64,000 nucleotides of DNA from Lactococcus petauri (lineage in GTDB: Bacteria > Bacillota > Bacilli > Lactobacillales > Streptococcaceae): contig NZ_MUIZ01000005.1 of the NCBI RefSeq assembly GCF_002154895.1, positions 62,001 to 126,000 on the forward strand, in the 5' to 3' direction. Positions 47,314-55,982 of this stretch are shown in pieces. Below the pieces are notes generated by a model. It was given only the letters and a program-made list of their open reading frames with translations. It did not search any database and was not told the origin of the DNA. Position 1 is the first letter of the stretch, and each line of letters opens with the position of its first letter. The position numbers were made by a program, and so were the translations under genes.

Positions 47314-48641
47314 TTATGAAATTTTTCTTATTTTGGGTTGAATTCTATAAGAAGCAACATCAAGAAAATCCTGTAGGAAAAGTAAGTTTGAATAATAAAA
47401 ATTTGTTTCTGAATTTCCCCAAATACATTGAATTCCTACGAGCTTTGTTAATATTAGTCAGTTTCCTAATATTCATATTATCCTGGTTTGCTAATACAAA
47501 ATTAATAAGCTTAGTACTCGGTTTCTCCTTTATATTTCTTCTGTTAAAGCAATTTGAATGGTTTAACTTTCTAAAACAATCAATTCGATATATTTATAGA
47601 TTTGATTATTTATTATTAAATTTTCTAGTCGATAATGAATTATTAAAAGATAAATATAATTTAGAGAGTGCTGAATTATCATATGAAATAACAGATAAGG
47701 AATTAATAATCTATGCATACAAAGCTGGGGGACTATCGTCTAAACTTGAGAACCTCGACTTGGAGCTCTCAGCGCTCTTTAATTTACCGTTGGAGGAAAA
47801 AATAATCAGGCCTGCGATTGTTGAATACAAATTTATTCTTGAGCGCCCAGCACGCTTAGTTTTAAAATCTAGTTCAAAAGAAAGTATAGATGATTTGGAG
47901 ATTAATTTAGGGTATGGTGTAAAGTACAACCCAGTAACATGCCCGCATATACTCGTTGCGGGCGGTACAGGCTCAGGTAAGTCAGTATTTATAAGTTTTC
48001 TGATATTAGAGCTATTGAAGCGAAATTCGACGATTTATATAGCAGACCCTAAGAATTCTGACTTGGGCAGTTTAGCCTATTACTTAGGTAATGAGCGAGT
48101 AGCTACAACTCCTAATAATATTGCTAGAATTATCCGATTAGCTGTTACAGAGATGCATGAGCGTTATAGTGAAATGAGGAAAAACTTTAAATATGGAACT
48201 AATTTCAATGATCACGGATTTAAGCCTATTTGGCTGATATTTGATGAGATGGGAGCTTTTTTAGCAAGTGGCACGGATAAAAATTCTAAAGCAGTGGTCA
48301 ACGAAGTTATGGACGGTATTAAACAAATTATTCTTTTGGGTCGTCAAGCGGGAGTATTTGTTCTGATTTCAGCTCAGCAGATGTCAGCAAATACGCTCAA
48401 CACTGACCTTAGGGATAATCTCGGTCTAAGGGTAGCTCTAGGGCAAAACAGTAACGAAGGATATCGCATGGTGTTCGGTTCTGCAACACCTGAACCACAA
48501 CCGATTGAAGTTAAAGGTTCAGGATTTCTGTTTAAACAAGGCGCAGGTAAAGAAACAGCACAGTATTGGGAAAGTCCTTTCTTAGACACTCATCAATTTG
48601 ACTTTATAAATGAATTAAATCTTTATATAGATAAGGAATGA
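47310..48641 (+). CDS. FtsK/TcpA-like conjugation coupling ATPase
   Basis: 443 residues. Two N-terminal membrane helices (about 42-62 and 66-85) are followed by an FtsK/HerA-type motor. Walker A is AGGTGSGKS (about 217-225), Walker B is IWLIFDEMGAF (about 307-317), and a DAD-like core TIYIADPKNSDLG lies between. LGRQAGVFVLISAQQMSANTL (about 344-364) is typical of the family. It probably brings the relaxase-DNA complex to the transfer pore of a helper element, as TcpA proteins do. Its length is close to those of Tn916-type coupling proteins. An alternative ATG two codons later is possible. Confidence 0.9.
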   Translation: MIMKFFLFWVEFYKKQHQENPVGKVSLNNKNLFLNFPKYIEFLRALLILVSFLIFILSWFANTKLISLVLGFSFIFLLLKQFEWFNFLKQSIRYIYRFDYLLLNFLVDNELLKDKYNLESAELSYEITDKELIIYAYKAGGLSSKLENLDLELSALFNLPLEEKIIRPAIVEYKFILERPARLVLKSSSKESIDDLEINLGYGVKYNPVTCPHILVAGGTGSGKSVFISFLILELLKRNSTIYIADPKNSDLGSLAYYLGNERVATTPNNIARIIRLAVTEMHERYSEMRKNFKYGTNFNDHGFKPIWLIFDEMGAFLASGTDKNSKAVVNEVMDGIKQIILLGRQAGVFVLISAQQMSANTLNTDLRDNLGLRVALGQNSNEGYRMVFGSATPEPQPIEVKGSGFLFKQGAGKETAQYWESPFLDTHQFDFINELNLYIDKE

Positions 48642-48646
48642 AAGAT

Positions 48647-48964
48647 ATGATGTATCAAATGTCAGTTAGCGTTCAACTATCTGATGGTAGCTTTATGAGT
48701 GATATTGAGTATAATGATAATCCTTACAAATGTATCCTCGAAATATTACAAGATGTGCAGCTATTTTTCTCAGGGTTCACTAATTATTTTTATCCTGATA
48801 AAGATAAAGAAATAGATGTTTCGACACATGCTGATATCAAACTAGAAATCATTCTGCCAGATAAGAGAACTATTGCATTGATAGAAAAAAATATCACCTA
48901 TATTGCTTTGTCACGCATTATAACTAGAGCTTATCAATGTTTGGCAGACAATGAATTAGAATAA
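48647..48964 (+). CDS. Element-borne hypothetical protein after the coupling ATPase
   Basis: 105 residues from ATG 48647, nine to ten bases after AAGGA; an earlier ATG at 48638 overlaps the tcpA stop. Mixed alpha/beta, with YQMSVSVQLSDGSFMSDIEYNDNPYKCILEILQDVQLFF at the start and no membrane segment. The family is unknown. It ends 38 bases before a long inverted repeat. Confidence 0.65.
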   Translation: MMYQMSVSVQLSDGSFMSDIEYNDNPYKCILEILQDVQLFFSGFTNYFYPDKDKEIDVSTHADIKLEIILPDKRTIALIEKNITYIALSRIITRAYQCLADNELE

Positions 48965-49002
48965 CCTTAGCCAGCTAACAATAAAAATTTATAACTAAAA
49001 GT

Positions 49003-49055
49003 AATTGTTCGTACAGTTGATTCAGTGATTTTTTGAATCAACTGTACGAACAATT
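49003..49055. repeat. Perfect 22-bp inverted repeat upstream of the relaxase region
   Basis: Arms at 49003-49024 and 49034-49055 are exactly complementary (core TTCGTACAGTTGATTCA) with a 9-base T-rich loop. It lies in a 200-base non-coding stretch, followed by a G/C-rich segment (49056-49085, GCACGGGGCTGCCGAGTGTGG). It is too long and not followed by a T-run, so it is more likely an origin element (single-strand origin or part of oriT) than a terminator. Confidence 0.7.
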
Positions 49056-49165
49056 CGCACGGGGCTGCCGAGTGTGGGCAGTCAGCTTGAAAAGCTGAAA
49101 AATTGAAATTTAATGTCCAAAAAGAACTGATTGACAGTAAAAGCTGAAAGAAAGGTTTTTTCGAT

Positions 49166-49429
49166 ATGAAAGAAATAATTGTAGTACTCGCCATTTCCAC
49201 TAAAAAGGAAAAGGGCTGGCTCAAAGTTGCCACTTTACGAGATTCCTGGGGCGACCTTGGCATGCACTTTGACAAATTAAAATTTGGCAACATATTTGTT
49301 GCCCCCGGTCTTTATGATGTAGAGTTAGCTAATAATGCTGGGTTTGGACAAAATCCACAGTATGAGGTTTTACAAGCTCGTAAAATTGGTACTTTTGAAG
49401 AACTAATTGAGATAACAAAAAACAAATAG
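49166..49429 (+). CDS. Element-borne hypothetical protein before the relaxase
   Basis: 87 residues, mixed strand and helix: MKEIIVVLAISTKKEKGWLK, then KFGNIFVAPGLYDVELANNAGFG and a helical tail (FEELIEITKNK). A small soluble protein between two origin-like regions. Its position resembles that of helicase processivity or relaxosome helper genes in Tn916-type elements, but I see no similarity that proves it. Confidence 0.65.
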   Translation: MKEIIVVLAISTKKEKGWLKVATLRDSWGDLGMHFDKLKFGNIFVAPGLYDVELANNAGFGQNPQYEVLQARKIGTFEELIEITKNK

Positions 49430-49455
49430 TATTATATCTCTTATCTTAGAACAAG

Positions 49456-49560
49456 AATGGGAACTGCCAGCAGAGCTGGCAAGCAGAGCGGGTTCAGCGG
49501 AGCGACATTGTTGCTCTAAGATTTAGAGATATGAAAGTGCTTTGTGCTTTCGAAAAATGA
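49456..49560 (+). other. Candidate transfer/replication origin region
   Basis: The stretch just before the relaxase is non-coding and holds a perfect 7-bp hairpin (TGCCAGC-AGA-GCTGGCA, 49465-49481), then a G/C-rich run (GCAGAGCGGGTTCAGCGGAGCG) unlike the A/T-rich surroundings. Rolling-circle relaxases usually nick just upstream of their own gene, so this is a natural oriT candidate. The nick site cannot be named from sequence alone. Confidence 0.5.
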
Positions 49561-49578
49561 AAAATTATTGGAGGAATC

Positions 49579-50607
49579 TTGAAAGATGATTTTAAAAATC
49601 GGGCTCCCTCTAATAGCCCGATAACGATACATGAAATGTCAAAACCATCATATTCGCAGTTCCAAGATGAAGTTTCTTATAGATATGGCTTCGTAGGATT
49701 AAAACTTGATAAATTGAGTTTAACTGCCGATGTAACTGAAGACTTTTATAAAGATATTTTGAATGGTACTTTTTTACTTTATGATTATTTTGGAATTGTT
49801 GAACCAAATTTAACAAGGGATGGCGAATTATCCAGTTATAAAGGGCAATTCTTCGATAACAATAAAGAAAACTGGTATATAGAATATACTCCCATTGCTT
49901 CAATTAAGATGAATAAGCGCCCTTTGAAGATTGAGTTCACACCTTCAAAGGTCTCAAAAAAACATTTTCTTTCAGTATTCCACATACTATTTCCATATAT
50001 GAGGAATATAGCTATATCTACTTTCCATTTAGCATATGATTTTGAGAGAGATTTATCTTCCCTACGTGTCAATTGGCCTAAAGTTATGTATAGACCTATC
50101 TATAAAGGTATGAAATTAGAAACAATGGATTTTGGAGCCCCTAAGGGAAACTATCATTTAACTGCATACAATAAACTAAAAGAGCGTTTTGATAGTGGAG
50201 ATATGGCGGAGATAGAAATTTATATGCAATATGAAAATCTATGGCGAATAGAATATAAGTTTTATAATGAAGGTAATATCAAAAAAGAATTAAAAAATGG
50301 GCTTCCCTTTTTGGCAAAGGTTCCTGTCTTTATTGAGAATTTTAAGGGATTAGAGTTTAACAATTTGGGCGTTAACGAAAAAATTTATCTTTTTGCATTA
50401 CGTAATAAACCCGAATTATTTGCTGATTCAGATAAAAGAACTGTTGCAAAATACAAAAAATTAGCTGAGAGTATTTCTGAAATAAATCTCAATGTATTCT
50501 TTCAAAATGCTTTAGATTATACAGAGATATTCAATCAAGAGCCTTGTATGGTTAGTTTTTTCGATTTTATGACTTCAATGCTTTCGGGAAATATTCCAAA
50601 GTTATAA
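49579..50607 (+). CDS. Rep_trans/MOBT-type relaxase (replication initiation factor family)
   Basis: 342 residues from a TTG with GGAGG four bases upstream. The segment ISTFHLAYDFERDLS (about 146-160) matches the conserved Asp-containing strand of the family, GNYHLTAYNKLKER (about 189-202) the strand with the likely active Tyr, and LWRIEYKFYNEG (about 220-231) the following conserved Glu strand. Such proteins nick oriT and begin rolling-circle transfer and replication in Tn916- and ICEBs1-type elements. The divergence from the best-known members is considerable, so the class is assigned by motif order and by context (next to tcpA, DUF3173 and integrase). Confidence 0.78.
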   Translation: MKDDFKNRAPSNSPITIHEMSKPSYSQFQDEVSYRYGFVGLKLDKLSLTADVTEDFYKDILNGTFLLYDYFGIVEPNLTRDGELSSYKGQFFDNNKENWYIEYTPIASIKMNKRPLKIEFTPSKVSKKHFLSVFHILFPYMRNIAISTFHLAYDFERDLSSLRVNWPKVMYRPIYKGMKLETMDFGAPKGNYHLTAYNKLKERFDSGDMAEIEIYMQYENLWRIEYKFYNEGNIKKELKNGLPFLAKVPVFIENFKGLEFNNLGVNEKIYLFALRNKPELFADSDKRTVAKYKKLAESISEINLNVFFQNALDYTEIFNQEPCMVSFFDFMTSMLSGNIPKL

Positions 50608-50659
50608 GCAAATATAAATTATTAGCCAGTTATTTTATTGATACATCAAGAAAACTAGA

Positions 50660-50681
50660 AAAGTCGCCACGGCAATGACGA
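50660..50681. other. Small hairpin between relaxase and DUF3173 gene
   Basis: AAGTCG / CGACTT arms with a 12-base centre (CCACGGCAATGA region). It may be a weak terminator for the relaxase operon or an operator for the recombination genes. Confidence 0.4.
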
Positions 50682-50730
50682 CTTAGAAAATACTTATAAA
50701 AAATTATACCATAGAAAGAGGATAAAAATT

Positions 50731-50925
50731 ATGTCAAATAAAAAGCAAGGAATAACTGCTAATGAATTAGTTACCGAACTACATTTGCAGCCTGCGACAG
50801 CAAAAAAGGCAGTAAGATTGGCAAAAGAGCAGTTAGTTACTCAAGGATATGAATGGTACGCAAATAAACGTCTTGGAGTTGTGCCAAGGGATATAGTTGC
50901 TCAAATTTTAAGAATGGAGCTTTAA
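50731..50925 (+). CDS. DUF3173 family protein (likely recombination directionality factor)
   Basis: 64 residues, start with AGAGGA upstream. The pattern GITANELVTELHLQPATAKKAVRLAK and then GYEWYANKRLGVVPRDIVAQIL matches DUF3173, small HTH-like proteins that are almost always encoded directly before tyrosine integrases in streptococcal and lactococcal elements. By position and size it is the probable excision or regulatory partner of the integrase, which starts 2 bases downstream. Confidence 0.88.
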   Translation: MSNKKQGITANELVTELHLQPATAKKAVRLAKEQLVTQGYEWYANKRLGVVPRDIVAQILRMEL

Positions 50926-50927
50926 TC

Positions 50928-52136
50928 ATGGCTTCTATTAGGTACAGACAGAGAAAATCTAAAAAGGGAACTACTTGGGCTTATGAAATACGTCACGCTG
51001 ATAAGACTTTAAAATCAAAAAGTGGATTTTCTACTAAGAAAGAAGCTCAAATAGATGGTCTCTCTATTCTCAGAGAGTTTAAAACTGGACTAACTATTGA
51101 TAAAAAAACTGATTTGCCTACACTTTATCAAGAATGGTATAACCTAAAGGTTCTTCATAGTGGACGTTCTGAACAGACACTCTATAAATATCGCTACTTT
51201 GGAAAAATTATCAAAAATAATTTTGATGGTATTCCCATAACAAGTATTAAGCCAAGCCAATATCAAAAAATAATGAATAAATTAGGTACTGAAGACAAAG
51301 TTAGCTATAATACTCTTATTCGTGTTAACTCTGTAATTAGGCAAACTATTGAAATGGTTAAAGATGATGATGTCTTTATCAAAGATTTCACTGTCAATGT
51401 TGTGATTCAATCTAATTTCACACCACAAACTGCTGATGAAAAATATCTTCACAGCCTTGCAGACTATGATAAGGTAGTTAATTATTTTCGTAAAAATCTT
51501 GATTATAAAAAATCATCACATAACCATATCTTATATTTTTTATTCCGCACAGGCTTTAGATATGGTGAGCTTGTCGGCTTAACATGGCATGATATAGATT
51601 TTAAAACAGGTTACTTTAATAATCATAGACGTTTTAACACCAACATAAACAAGTATGTCCCTGCAAAAACCGAAACTTCAATAAGAAAAGTTCCAATTAG
51701 TCCTAGCGACCTAGAAATTTTAAAAGAGCTTCAGAAACAGCAAAATTTTATTTTAGAAACCCTTGATTATGAAAATCAATATGACATGATATTTTATCAT
51801 CCATATAACCCCCATGGAGTTCCTCATAGTATGGCCATAAATTACCATCTTGCAAAAGTTTTAAAGTCTCTCAAAATAGAGCCCGTCATTACCACAAAAG
51901 GAGCAAGGCACACTTTTGGATCAGTTCTTCTTGCTAAAGGATATTCCATGGACGTAGTTTCAAAATTACTAGGTCATAAAGATATGATGATGTTAATTAA
52001 GATTTATGGGCACGCTATTGATGAGAATATTGTAAAGCAGATAGATAGTATAAAAAGATTATTCGACCATAAGGGACAAATTAATATTTCTTCTATTGAT
52101 AAAGAGATAACTCCCCAAAATGATGAAAAACAATAA
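50928..52136 (+). CDS. int: Tyrosine recombinase integrase of the element
   Basis: 402 residues. An N-terminal arm-binding domain (about 1-55, YRQRKSKKGTTWAYEIRHADK), a SAM-like core-binding domain (about 62-170) and the catalytic domain (about 175-385). Catalytic residues seen: Arg211 (TGFRYGEL), Arg327 (KGARHTF), His350 (LGHKD) and Tyr360 (IYGHA). The position three residues before Arg327, usually His, is Lys324. The gene reads towards the right attachment site, 114 bases away, the usual arrangement for site-specific integrases. Confidence 0.95.
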   Translation: MASIRYRQRKSKKGTTWAYEIRHADKTLKSKSGFSTKKEAQIDGLSILREFKTGLTIDKKTDLPTLYQEWYNLKVLHSGRSEQTLYKYRYFGKIIKNNFDGIPITSIKPSQYQKIMNKLGTEDKVSYNTLIRVNSVIRQTIEMVKDDDVFIKDFTVNVVIQSNFTPQTADEKYLHSLADYDKVVNYFRKNLDYKKSSHNHILYFLFRTGFRYGELVGLTWHDIDFKTGYFNNHRRFNTNINKYVPAKTETSIRKVPISPSDLEILKELQKQQNFILETLDYENQYDMIFYHPYNPHGVPHSMAINYHLAKVLKSLKIEPVITTKGARHTFGSVLLAKGYSMDVVSKLLGHKDMMMLIKIYGHAIDENIVKQIDSIKRLFDHKGQINISSIDKEITPQNDEKQ

Positions 52137-52140
52137 CAGA

Positions 52141-52161
52141 ATGGGAAAAAATATGGGAAAA
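52141..52161. repeat. Two ATGGGAAAA direct repeats near the right end
   Basis: ATGGGAAAA occurs at 52141-52149 and 52153-52161, 12 bp apart. The word matches motifs near the left end (44435-44470). They are candidate arm-type sites for the integrase. Confidence 0.5.
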
Positions 52162-52181
52162 ACTTAGATAAATGATTCAAG

Positions 52182-52216
52182 AAAAAGCCACGGTTATAGA
52201 TAGGACCGGGCTTTTC
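52182..52216. terminator. Terminator shared by integrase and galE
   Basis: AAAAGCC-CGGT / ACCG-GGCTTTT arms with an A-run on the left and T-run on the right, between the converging int and galE genes. It lies inside the element, so the element provides galE with a new terminator along with its new 3' end. Confidence 0.8.
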
Positions 52217-52221
52217 TAATG

Positions 52222-53211
52222 CTATTTTTCGTAACCTGTTGGATTATTACTATGCCATTTCCAAGCATTCTCGATAATATATTCTAAATTATTTTTCACG
52301 TGCCAATCCAAGACTTCTCCTGCTTTCGTCGAGTCTGCCACCAACATATCTGGATCGCCAGGACGACGTTCTCCCATTTGTGATGGAATTTCTTTACCGG
52401 TAACACGGCGTGCAGTTTCCAAGACCTCAAGGTTAGAGTAGCCTTTTGAAGAGCCAAGATTAAACTGATCCGAAGCACCGCCCGCTTTAAGATATTCTAA
52501 GGCTTTGATGTGTGCTTCAATCAAATCTTCCATGTCAATATAGTCACGTACGCATGTACCATCAGGCGTATTGTAATCATCGCCATAGATAGTGATAAAC
52601 TCACGTTGGCCTAAAGCTGTTTGTAAAATAAGCGGAATCAAATGCGTTTCATTTTTATGTGCTTCACCAATGCTTCCGTCATGTTTAGCACCAGCAACAT
52701 TGAAGTAGCGCAGTGCTACATAAGTCATATCCGTTGCCTCTGATTGCCACTTCATCATTTTTTCCATGATGAGTTTGCTTTCGCCATAAGGATTGATTGG
52801 TTTTTGTGGAGTTTTTTCAGAAATAGGGCTTTCTTCGGGTATTCCAAAAGTTGCAGCCGTACTCGAAAAGACAATATGCTTAATACCAAATTTTTCCATG
52901 GTTTCAAGAATAACCTGTGCCCCACCAACATTATTATTAAAATACATCAGGGGTTTTTGCATTGATTCACCCACCAATGAATAGGCACAAAAGTGCATTA
53001 AACCTTCGATATCTTTTTCTTTTGTAAAAACATCAGCCAAAAAAGCTTGATCGCGCACATCTCCTTCATAGAAGCGTACATCTGCTGGGACAGCTTCACG
53101 ATGTCCTGTCACAAGATTGTCTACAACGGCCACATCATAACCACGTGATACTAGAATATCAACAGCATGGCTACCTACATAACCTGCGCCTCCAAGTACT
53201 AAGACTGTCAT
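52222..53211 (-). CDS. galE: UDP-glucose 4-epimerase with element-derived C-terminus
   Basis: 329 residues, normal length. Interconverts UDP-galactose and UDP-glucose in the Leloir pathway. [11 protein letters not shown] (NAD-binding, about 7-17), the Ser and Tyr-x3-Lys of the catalytic site (SSTAATFG about 118-125, YGESK about 143-147) and [11 protein letters not shown] (about 290-300) are present. The last codons, after NAWKWHS, lie within the mobile element and read NNPTGYEK in place of the stranded native SHPNGY. The enzyme should remain functional. Last gene of the gal operon, 71 bases after galT. Confidence 0.96.
   Translation of the reverse strand: MTVLVLGGAGYVGSHAVDILVSRGYDVAVVDNLVTGHREAVPADVRFYEGDVRDQAFLADVFTKEKDIEGLMHFCAYSLVGESMQKPLMYFNNNVGGAQVILETMEKFGIKHIVFSSTAATFGIPEESPISEKTPQKPINPYGESKLIMEKMMKWQSEATDMTYVALRYFNVAGAKHDGSIGEAHKNETHLIPLILQTALGQREFITIYGDDYNTPDGTCVRDYIDMEDLIEAHIKALEYLKAGGASDQFNLGSSKGYSNLEVLETARRVTGKEIPSQMGERRPGDPDMLVADSTKAGEVLDWHVKNNLEYIIENAWKWHSNNPTGYEK
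52250..52269. repeat. Right attachment site (direct repeat copy 2)
   Basis: CTATGCCATTTCCAAGCATT, identical to 44335-44354, located within the 3' end of galE. It marks the right end of the element. Beyond the 20 bp, the two junctions keep partial likeness into the galE side. Confidence 0.92.
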
Positions 53212-53282
53212 TTATTTATCCTCCATTACTTTGATGTACAAAGTTTTTAAATACTATTTATCAATCACTTACAAGTATAACC

Positions 53283-54761
53283 TTATTCATTTATAAAATC
53301 AATGAAGCGCTTAAACCCGGCATATCCTGCTTTGTCATCTTTAAATACTCCCGCGTCTTGCAATACTCTTGTAAAGACAGCTCCAACTGCTTCACGGACA
53401 TACTCTGAGACATTTTCTTCAGTAACCCCCCCTTGATTTTTTAACTCTTGTGCCCAAGGTAAGTGCATATCTTTCATATGATGTGGCTTTCCTAAGAGAT
53501 ACTGTTTCACTTCTTGCAGTTCATTTTTCAATCGCGGAGGTAAAACAGCCAAACCCATGACCTCAATCAGGCCAATATTTTCTTTCTTGATATGATGCAG
53601 GTCTGCATGAGGATGAAAAATCCCATCAGGATATGTTTCATTAACATTATTGTCTCGCAAGACTAAATCCATCTCGTAAGCCCCCTCACGTTTACGAGCG
53701 ATTGGCGTAATCGTATGGTGTGGCGTACCATCAGCAGAATGAGCAATGACATCAATGCTTGTATCCGAATACTGTTGCCATTTCTTCAAAATGTAGTCCG
53801 CAAGTGTCAAAAGCTGCCCTTTGTCCTCAGAAGACAAACGTAACACACTCATAGGCCAATTCACAATGCCAACTGCTACTTCTGGAAAAGCTTTAAAGGC
53901 TACTTGTTCTCTTAACTTAGCTTTAGCCATCGGAAATTCATGACGTCCTGCTTGATAGTGATCATGGGTCAAAATAGACCCCCCAACAATTGGTAAATCA
54001 GCATTGGATCCAATCATATAGTGAGGGAACAAATCCAAAAAGTCCAAGAGATTACTAAAAGATTGGCGATTAATTTTCATTGGCTTGTGCAAGTTGTTAA
54101 GCACAATTGAGTGTTCATTATAATAAGCATAAGGTGAATACTGAAAGCCCCATTCTTCATCCTGTAATTTTAAACGGATGAGGCGATGATTGCTTCGTGC
54201 AGCTTTATTCCCTCCACCATAAAGCCCTTCGTTTTCAATACAGAGCGCACAGGCTGGATAACTAGAATCCTTGACTAATTTAGCTGCAGCGATAGCTTTT
54301 GGATCTTTCTCCGGTTTTGAGAGATTGATTGTGATTTCTAAATCGCCATATTTTGAGTGATAATTAAAGGCGATATTTTTTGCGATATCTCTCGTCTTGA
54401 CCTGATTAATTTCCTGAGTCAGTCCATAAAAATAATCTGTTGCTTTTTTAGGACTCTCTTGATAATTCTTCCAGAACTCACGATTAATTTGACTTGGTGT
54501 TGGACTAATAAAGTCCATCAGAGCCGCTTCATAAAATTCTTCTTCTTCTGGCGAAAAAGCTTGATTGTCGCGTGCAAGGATCATGAGCTGATCCATTAAA
54601 GTTAGTGCATCATGTTCTTCTGTAACTTGTGGTTCGTCCCAATCGTTCATCCCCAAGAAATGGAGTAATTGATTACGCCAATATATTTTATCAAGCGTTT
54701 CAATTCGATGATTTTTTTCTGCTAAATTAATAAATTCTTGAACAGCTTGATATTTTTCCAT
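53283..54761 (-). CDS. galT: Galactose-1-phosphate uridylyltransferase, Firmicutes type
   Basis: 492 residues, the length of the Gram-positive class (longer than the roughly 350-residue E. coli type). It transfers UMP between UDP-glucose and galactose 1-phosphate. Signatures are YPACALCIENEGLYGG (about 168-183) and GGSILTHDHYQAGRHEFPM (about 260-278), the equivalent of the nucleotide-binding His region. An AGGAAAAG ribosome site precedes the ATG. It lies 11 bases after galK. Confidence 0.95.
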   Translation of the reverse strand: MEKYQAVQEFINLAEKNHRIETLDKIYWRNQLLHFLGMNDWDEPQVTEEHDALTLMDQLMILARDNQAFSPEEEEFYEAALMDFISPTPSQINREFWKNYQESPKKATDYFYGLTQEINQVKTRDIAKNIAFNYHSKYGDLEITINLSKPEKDPKAIAAAKLVKDSSYPACALCIENEGLYGGGNKAARSNHRLIRLKLQDEEWGFQYSPYAYYNEHSIVLNNLHKPMKINRQSFSNLLDFLDLFPHYMIGSNADLPIVGGSILTHDHYQAGRHEFPMAKAKLREQVAFKAFPEVAVGIVNWPMSVLRLSSEDKGQLLTLADYILKKWQQYSDTSIDVIAHSADGTPHHTITPIARKREGAYEMDLVLRDNNVNETYPDGIFHPHADLHHIKKENIGLIEVMGLAVLPPRLKNELQEVKQYLLGKPHHMKDMHLPWAQELKNQGGVTEENVSEYVREAVGAVFTRVLQDAGVFKDDKAGYAGFKRFIDFINE

Positions 54762-54772
54762 TTTTACTTTTC

Positions 54773-55972
54773 CTACTCCACATCCAGTTTTGTTGATCCT
54801 GAACCAATTTGGGCGACATAAAAGCTTGCTGGATAGCCAACTACTTTTTCATATTCCGCTCCAACTGCTTCTTCAAAATCTGCGACTTTATCATGAGCGA
54901 CTAAAGCAATTGCACAACCGCCAAAGCCTGCACCTGTCATACGTGCGCCTAATACACCTGCTTGTTTTTGTGCGGTTTCAGCCAGCGTATCAAGTTCAAT
55001 CCCAGTCACTTCATAGTCGTCTTTGAGGGAAGCGTGTGAAGCATTAAGTAATTCACCAAACTTTGTCAAATTACCAGCAACAAAAGCTTTTTGTGCTATT
55101 TTTGTACGGTTATTTTCATATACGGCATGGCGCGCACGTTTAATCAGGGTTTCATCACCAATCAAGTCTGTATTGGCATCAAATTCCTCATTAGAAAGTT
55201 CACCCAGTGATTCAATAGCTAATTTACTTTGCATACGTTTCAATGCTTCACGTGTTTCAGCAAAACGCTCATTATATTTTGATTCTGTTAAAGCACGTGG
55301 TTTGTTTGTGTTCATGATGACAATATCATAATCACGTAATTCTACCGGCACCATTTCATACTTAAGAGTATTACAGTCCAATAAAATCGCTTTTTTCACT
55401 TCACCAAAACCAATCGCAAATTGGTCTAAAATACCAGAGTTGACGCCAATAAATTCATTTTCCGTTTTTTGTCCGAGTTGTACCAACTCCAAGCGTGGGA
55501 CTTGTAAATTAAACAGGTCGTCTAAAACTACACCGACTAAAAGTTCCAAAGAAGCTGAAGATGATAAACCAGAAGCTGTTGGAATTTCACCATTGATAAG
55601 TAGTTCAAAACCTTTATCGATGGTATAGCCTGCACCTTGAAGCATCACTATCATTCCTTTAACGTAATTTGACCAACTGTCATCATCTTTTTCCTTGACC
55701 TCTGTTAAATCAAATTCGATAAGACCTGCTTCTGGAAAGTTTTGTGAAAAAAGTCGGATTTTTGTATCTTCACGTAAACGGGCCAAACCTGTTGTCCCAA
55801 TTGTAATTGAGGCTGGGAAGACGTAGCCGCCATTATAGTCGGTATGTTCACCAATCAAGTTAATACGACCTGGCGAAAAGAAGTATTCCACATTTTCTGT
55901 ATCCCCAAATACTTTTTCAAAACTGTTTGTTAATGCTGTTAAAACTTTACTGTTTTCCACGATTGTTGTCAT
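54773..55972 (-). CDS. galK: Galactokinase
   Basis: 399 residues from the ATG with GAGGA upstream; a longer open frame of 49 more codons runs back into galM and was rejected. It phosphorylates galactose with ATP. GHMP motifs: GRINLIGEHTDYNGGYVFP (about 34-52, the galactokinase signature), PTASGLSSSASLE (ATP loop, about 126-138) and GARMTGAGFGGCAIAL (about 352-367). Second enzyme of the Leloir pathway; tightly packed between galM and galT. Confidence 0.97.
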   Translation of the reverse strand: MTTIVENSKVLTALTNSFEKVFGDTENVEYFFSPGRINLIGEHTDYNGGYVFPASITIGTTGLARLREDTKIRLFSQNFPEAGLIEFDLTEVKEKDDDSWSNYVKGMIVMLQGAGYTIDKGFELLINGEIPTASGLSSSASLELLVGVVLDDLFNLQVPRLELVQLGQKTENEFIGVNSGILDQFAIGFGEVKKAILLDCNTLKYEMVPVELRDYDIVIMNTNKPRALTESKYNERFAETREALKRMQSKLAIESLGELSNEEFDANTDLIGDETLIKRARHAVYENNRTKIAQKAFVAGNLTKFGELLNASHASLKDDYEVTGIELDTLAETAQKQAGVLGARMTGAGFGGCAIALVAHDKVADFEEAVGAEYEKVVGYPASFYVAQIGSGSTKLDVE

Positions 55973-55982
55973 TTTCTTTTCC

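Larger units (their letters stand above)
44335..52269. mobile_element. Integrative mobilizable element in the 3' end of galE
   Basis: About 7.93 kb between two perfect 20-bp repeats. It carries a tyrosine integrase adjacent to the right end, a DUF3173 protein, a Rep_trans/MOBT-type relaxase, a TcpA-like coupling ATPase and small accessory genes, but no mating-pore genes (no VirB4-like ATPase, no VirB6-like protein). It is therefore likely to be mobilized by a co-resident conjugative element. The region is visibly richer in A and T than its flanks. It restores galE by supplying a new 3' end and terminator. One cargo gene (44517-45659) lies at the far end from the integrase. Confidence 0.9.

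Noticed and set aside
49003-49055. Rho-independent terminator
   Set aside because: The stem is unusually long and no T-run follows on either strand.
44335-52269. Complete self-transmissible conjugative element
   Set aside because: No VirB4-like ATPase, VirB6-like channel or VirB1-like hydrolase is present; 7.9 kb is too short for a mating pore.
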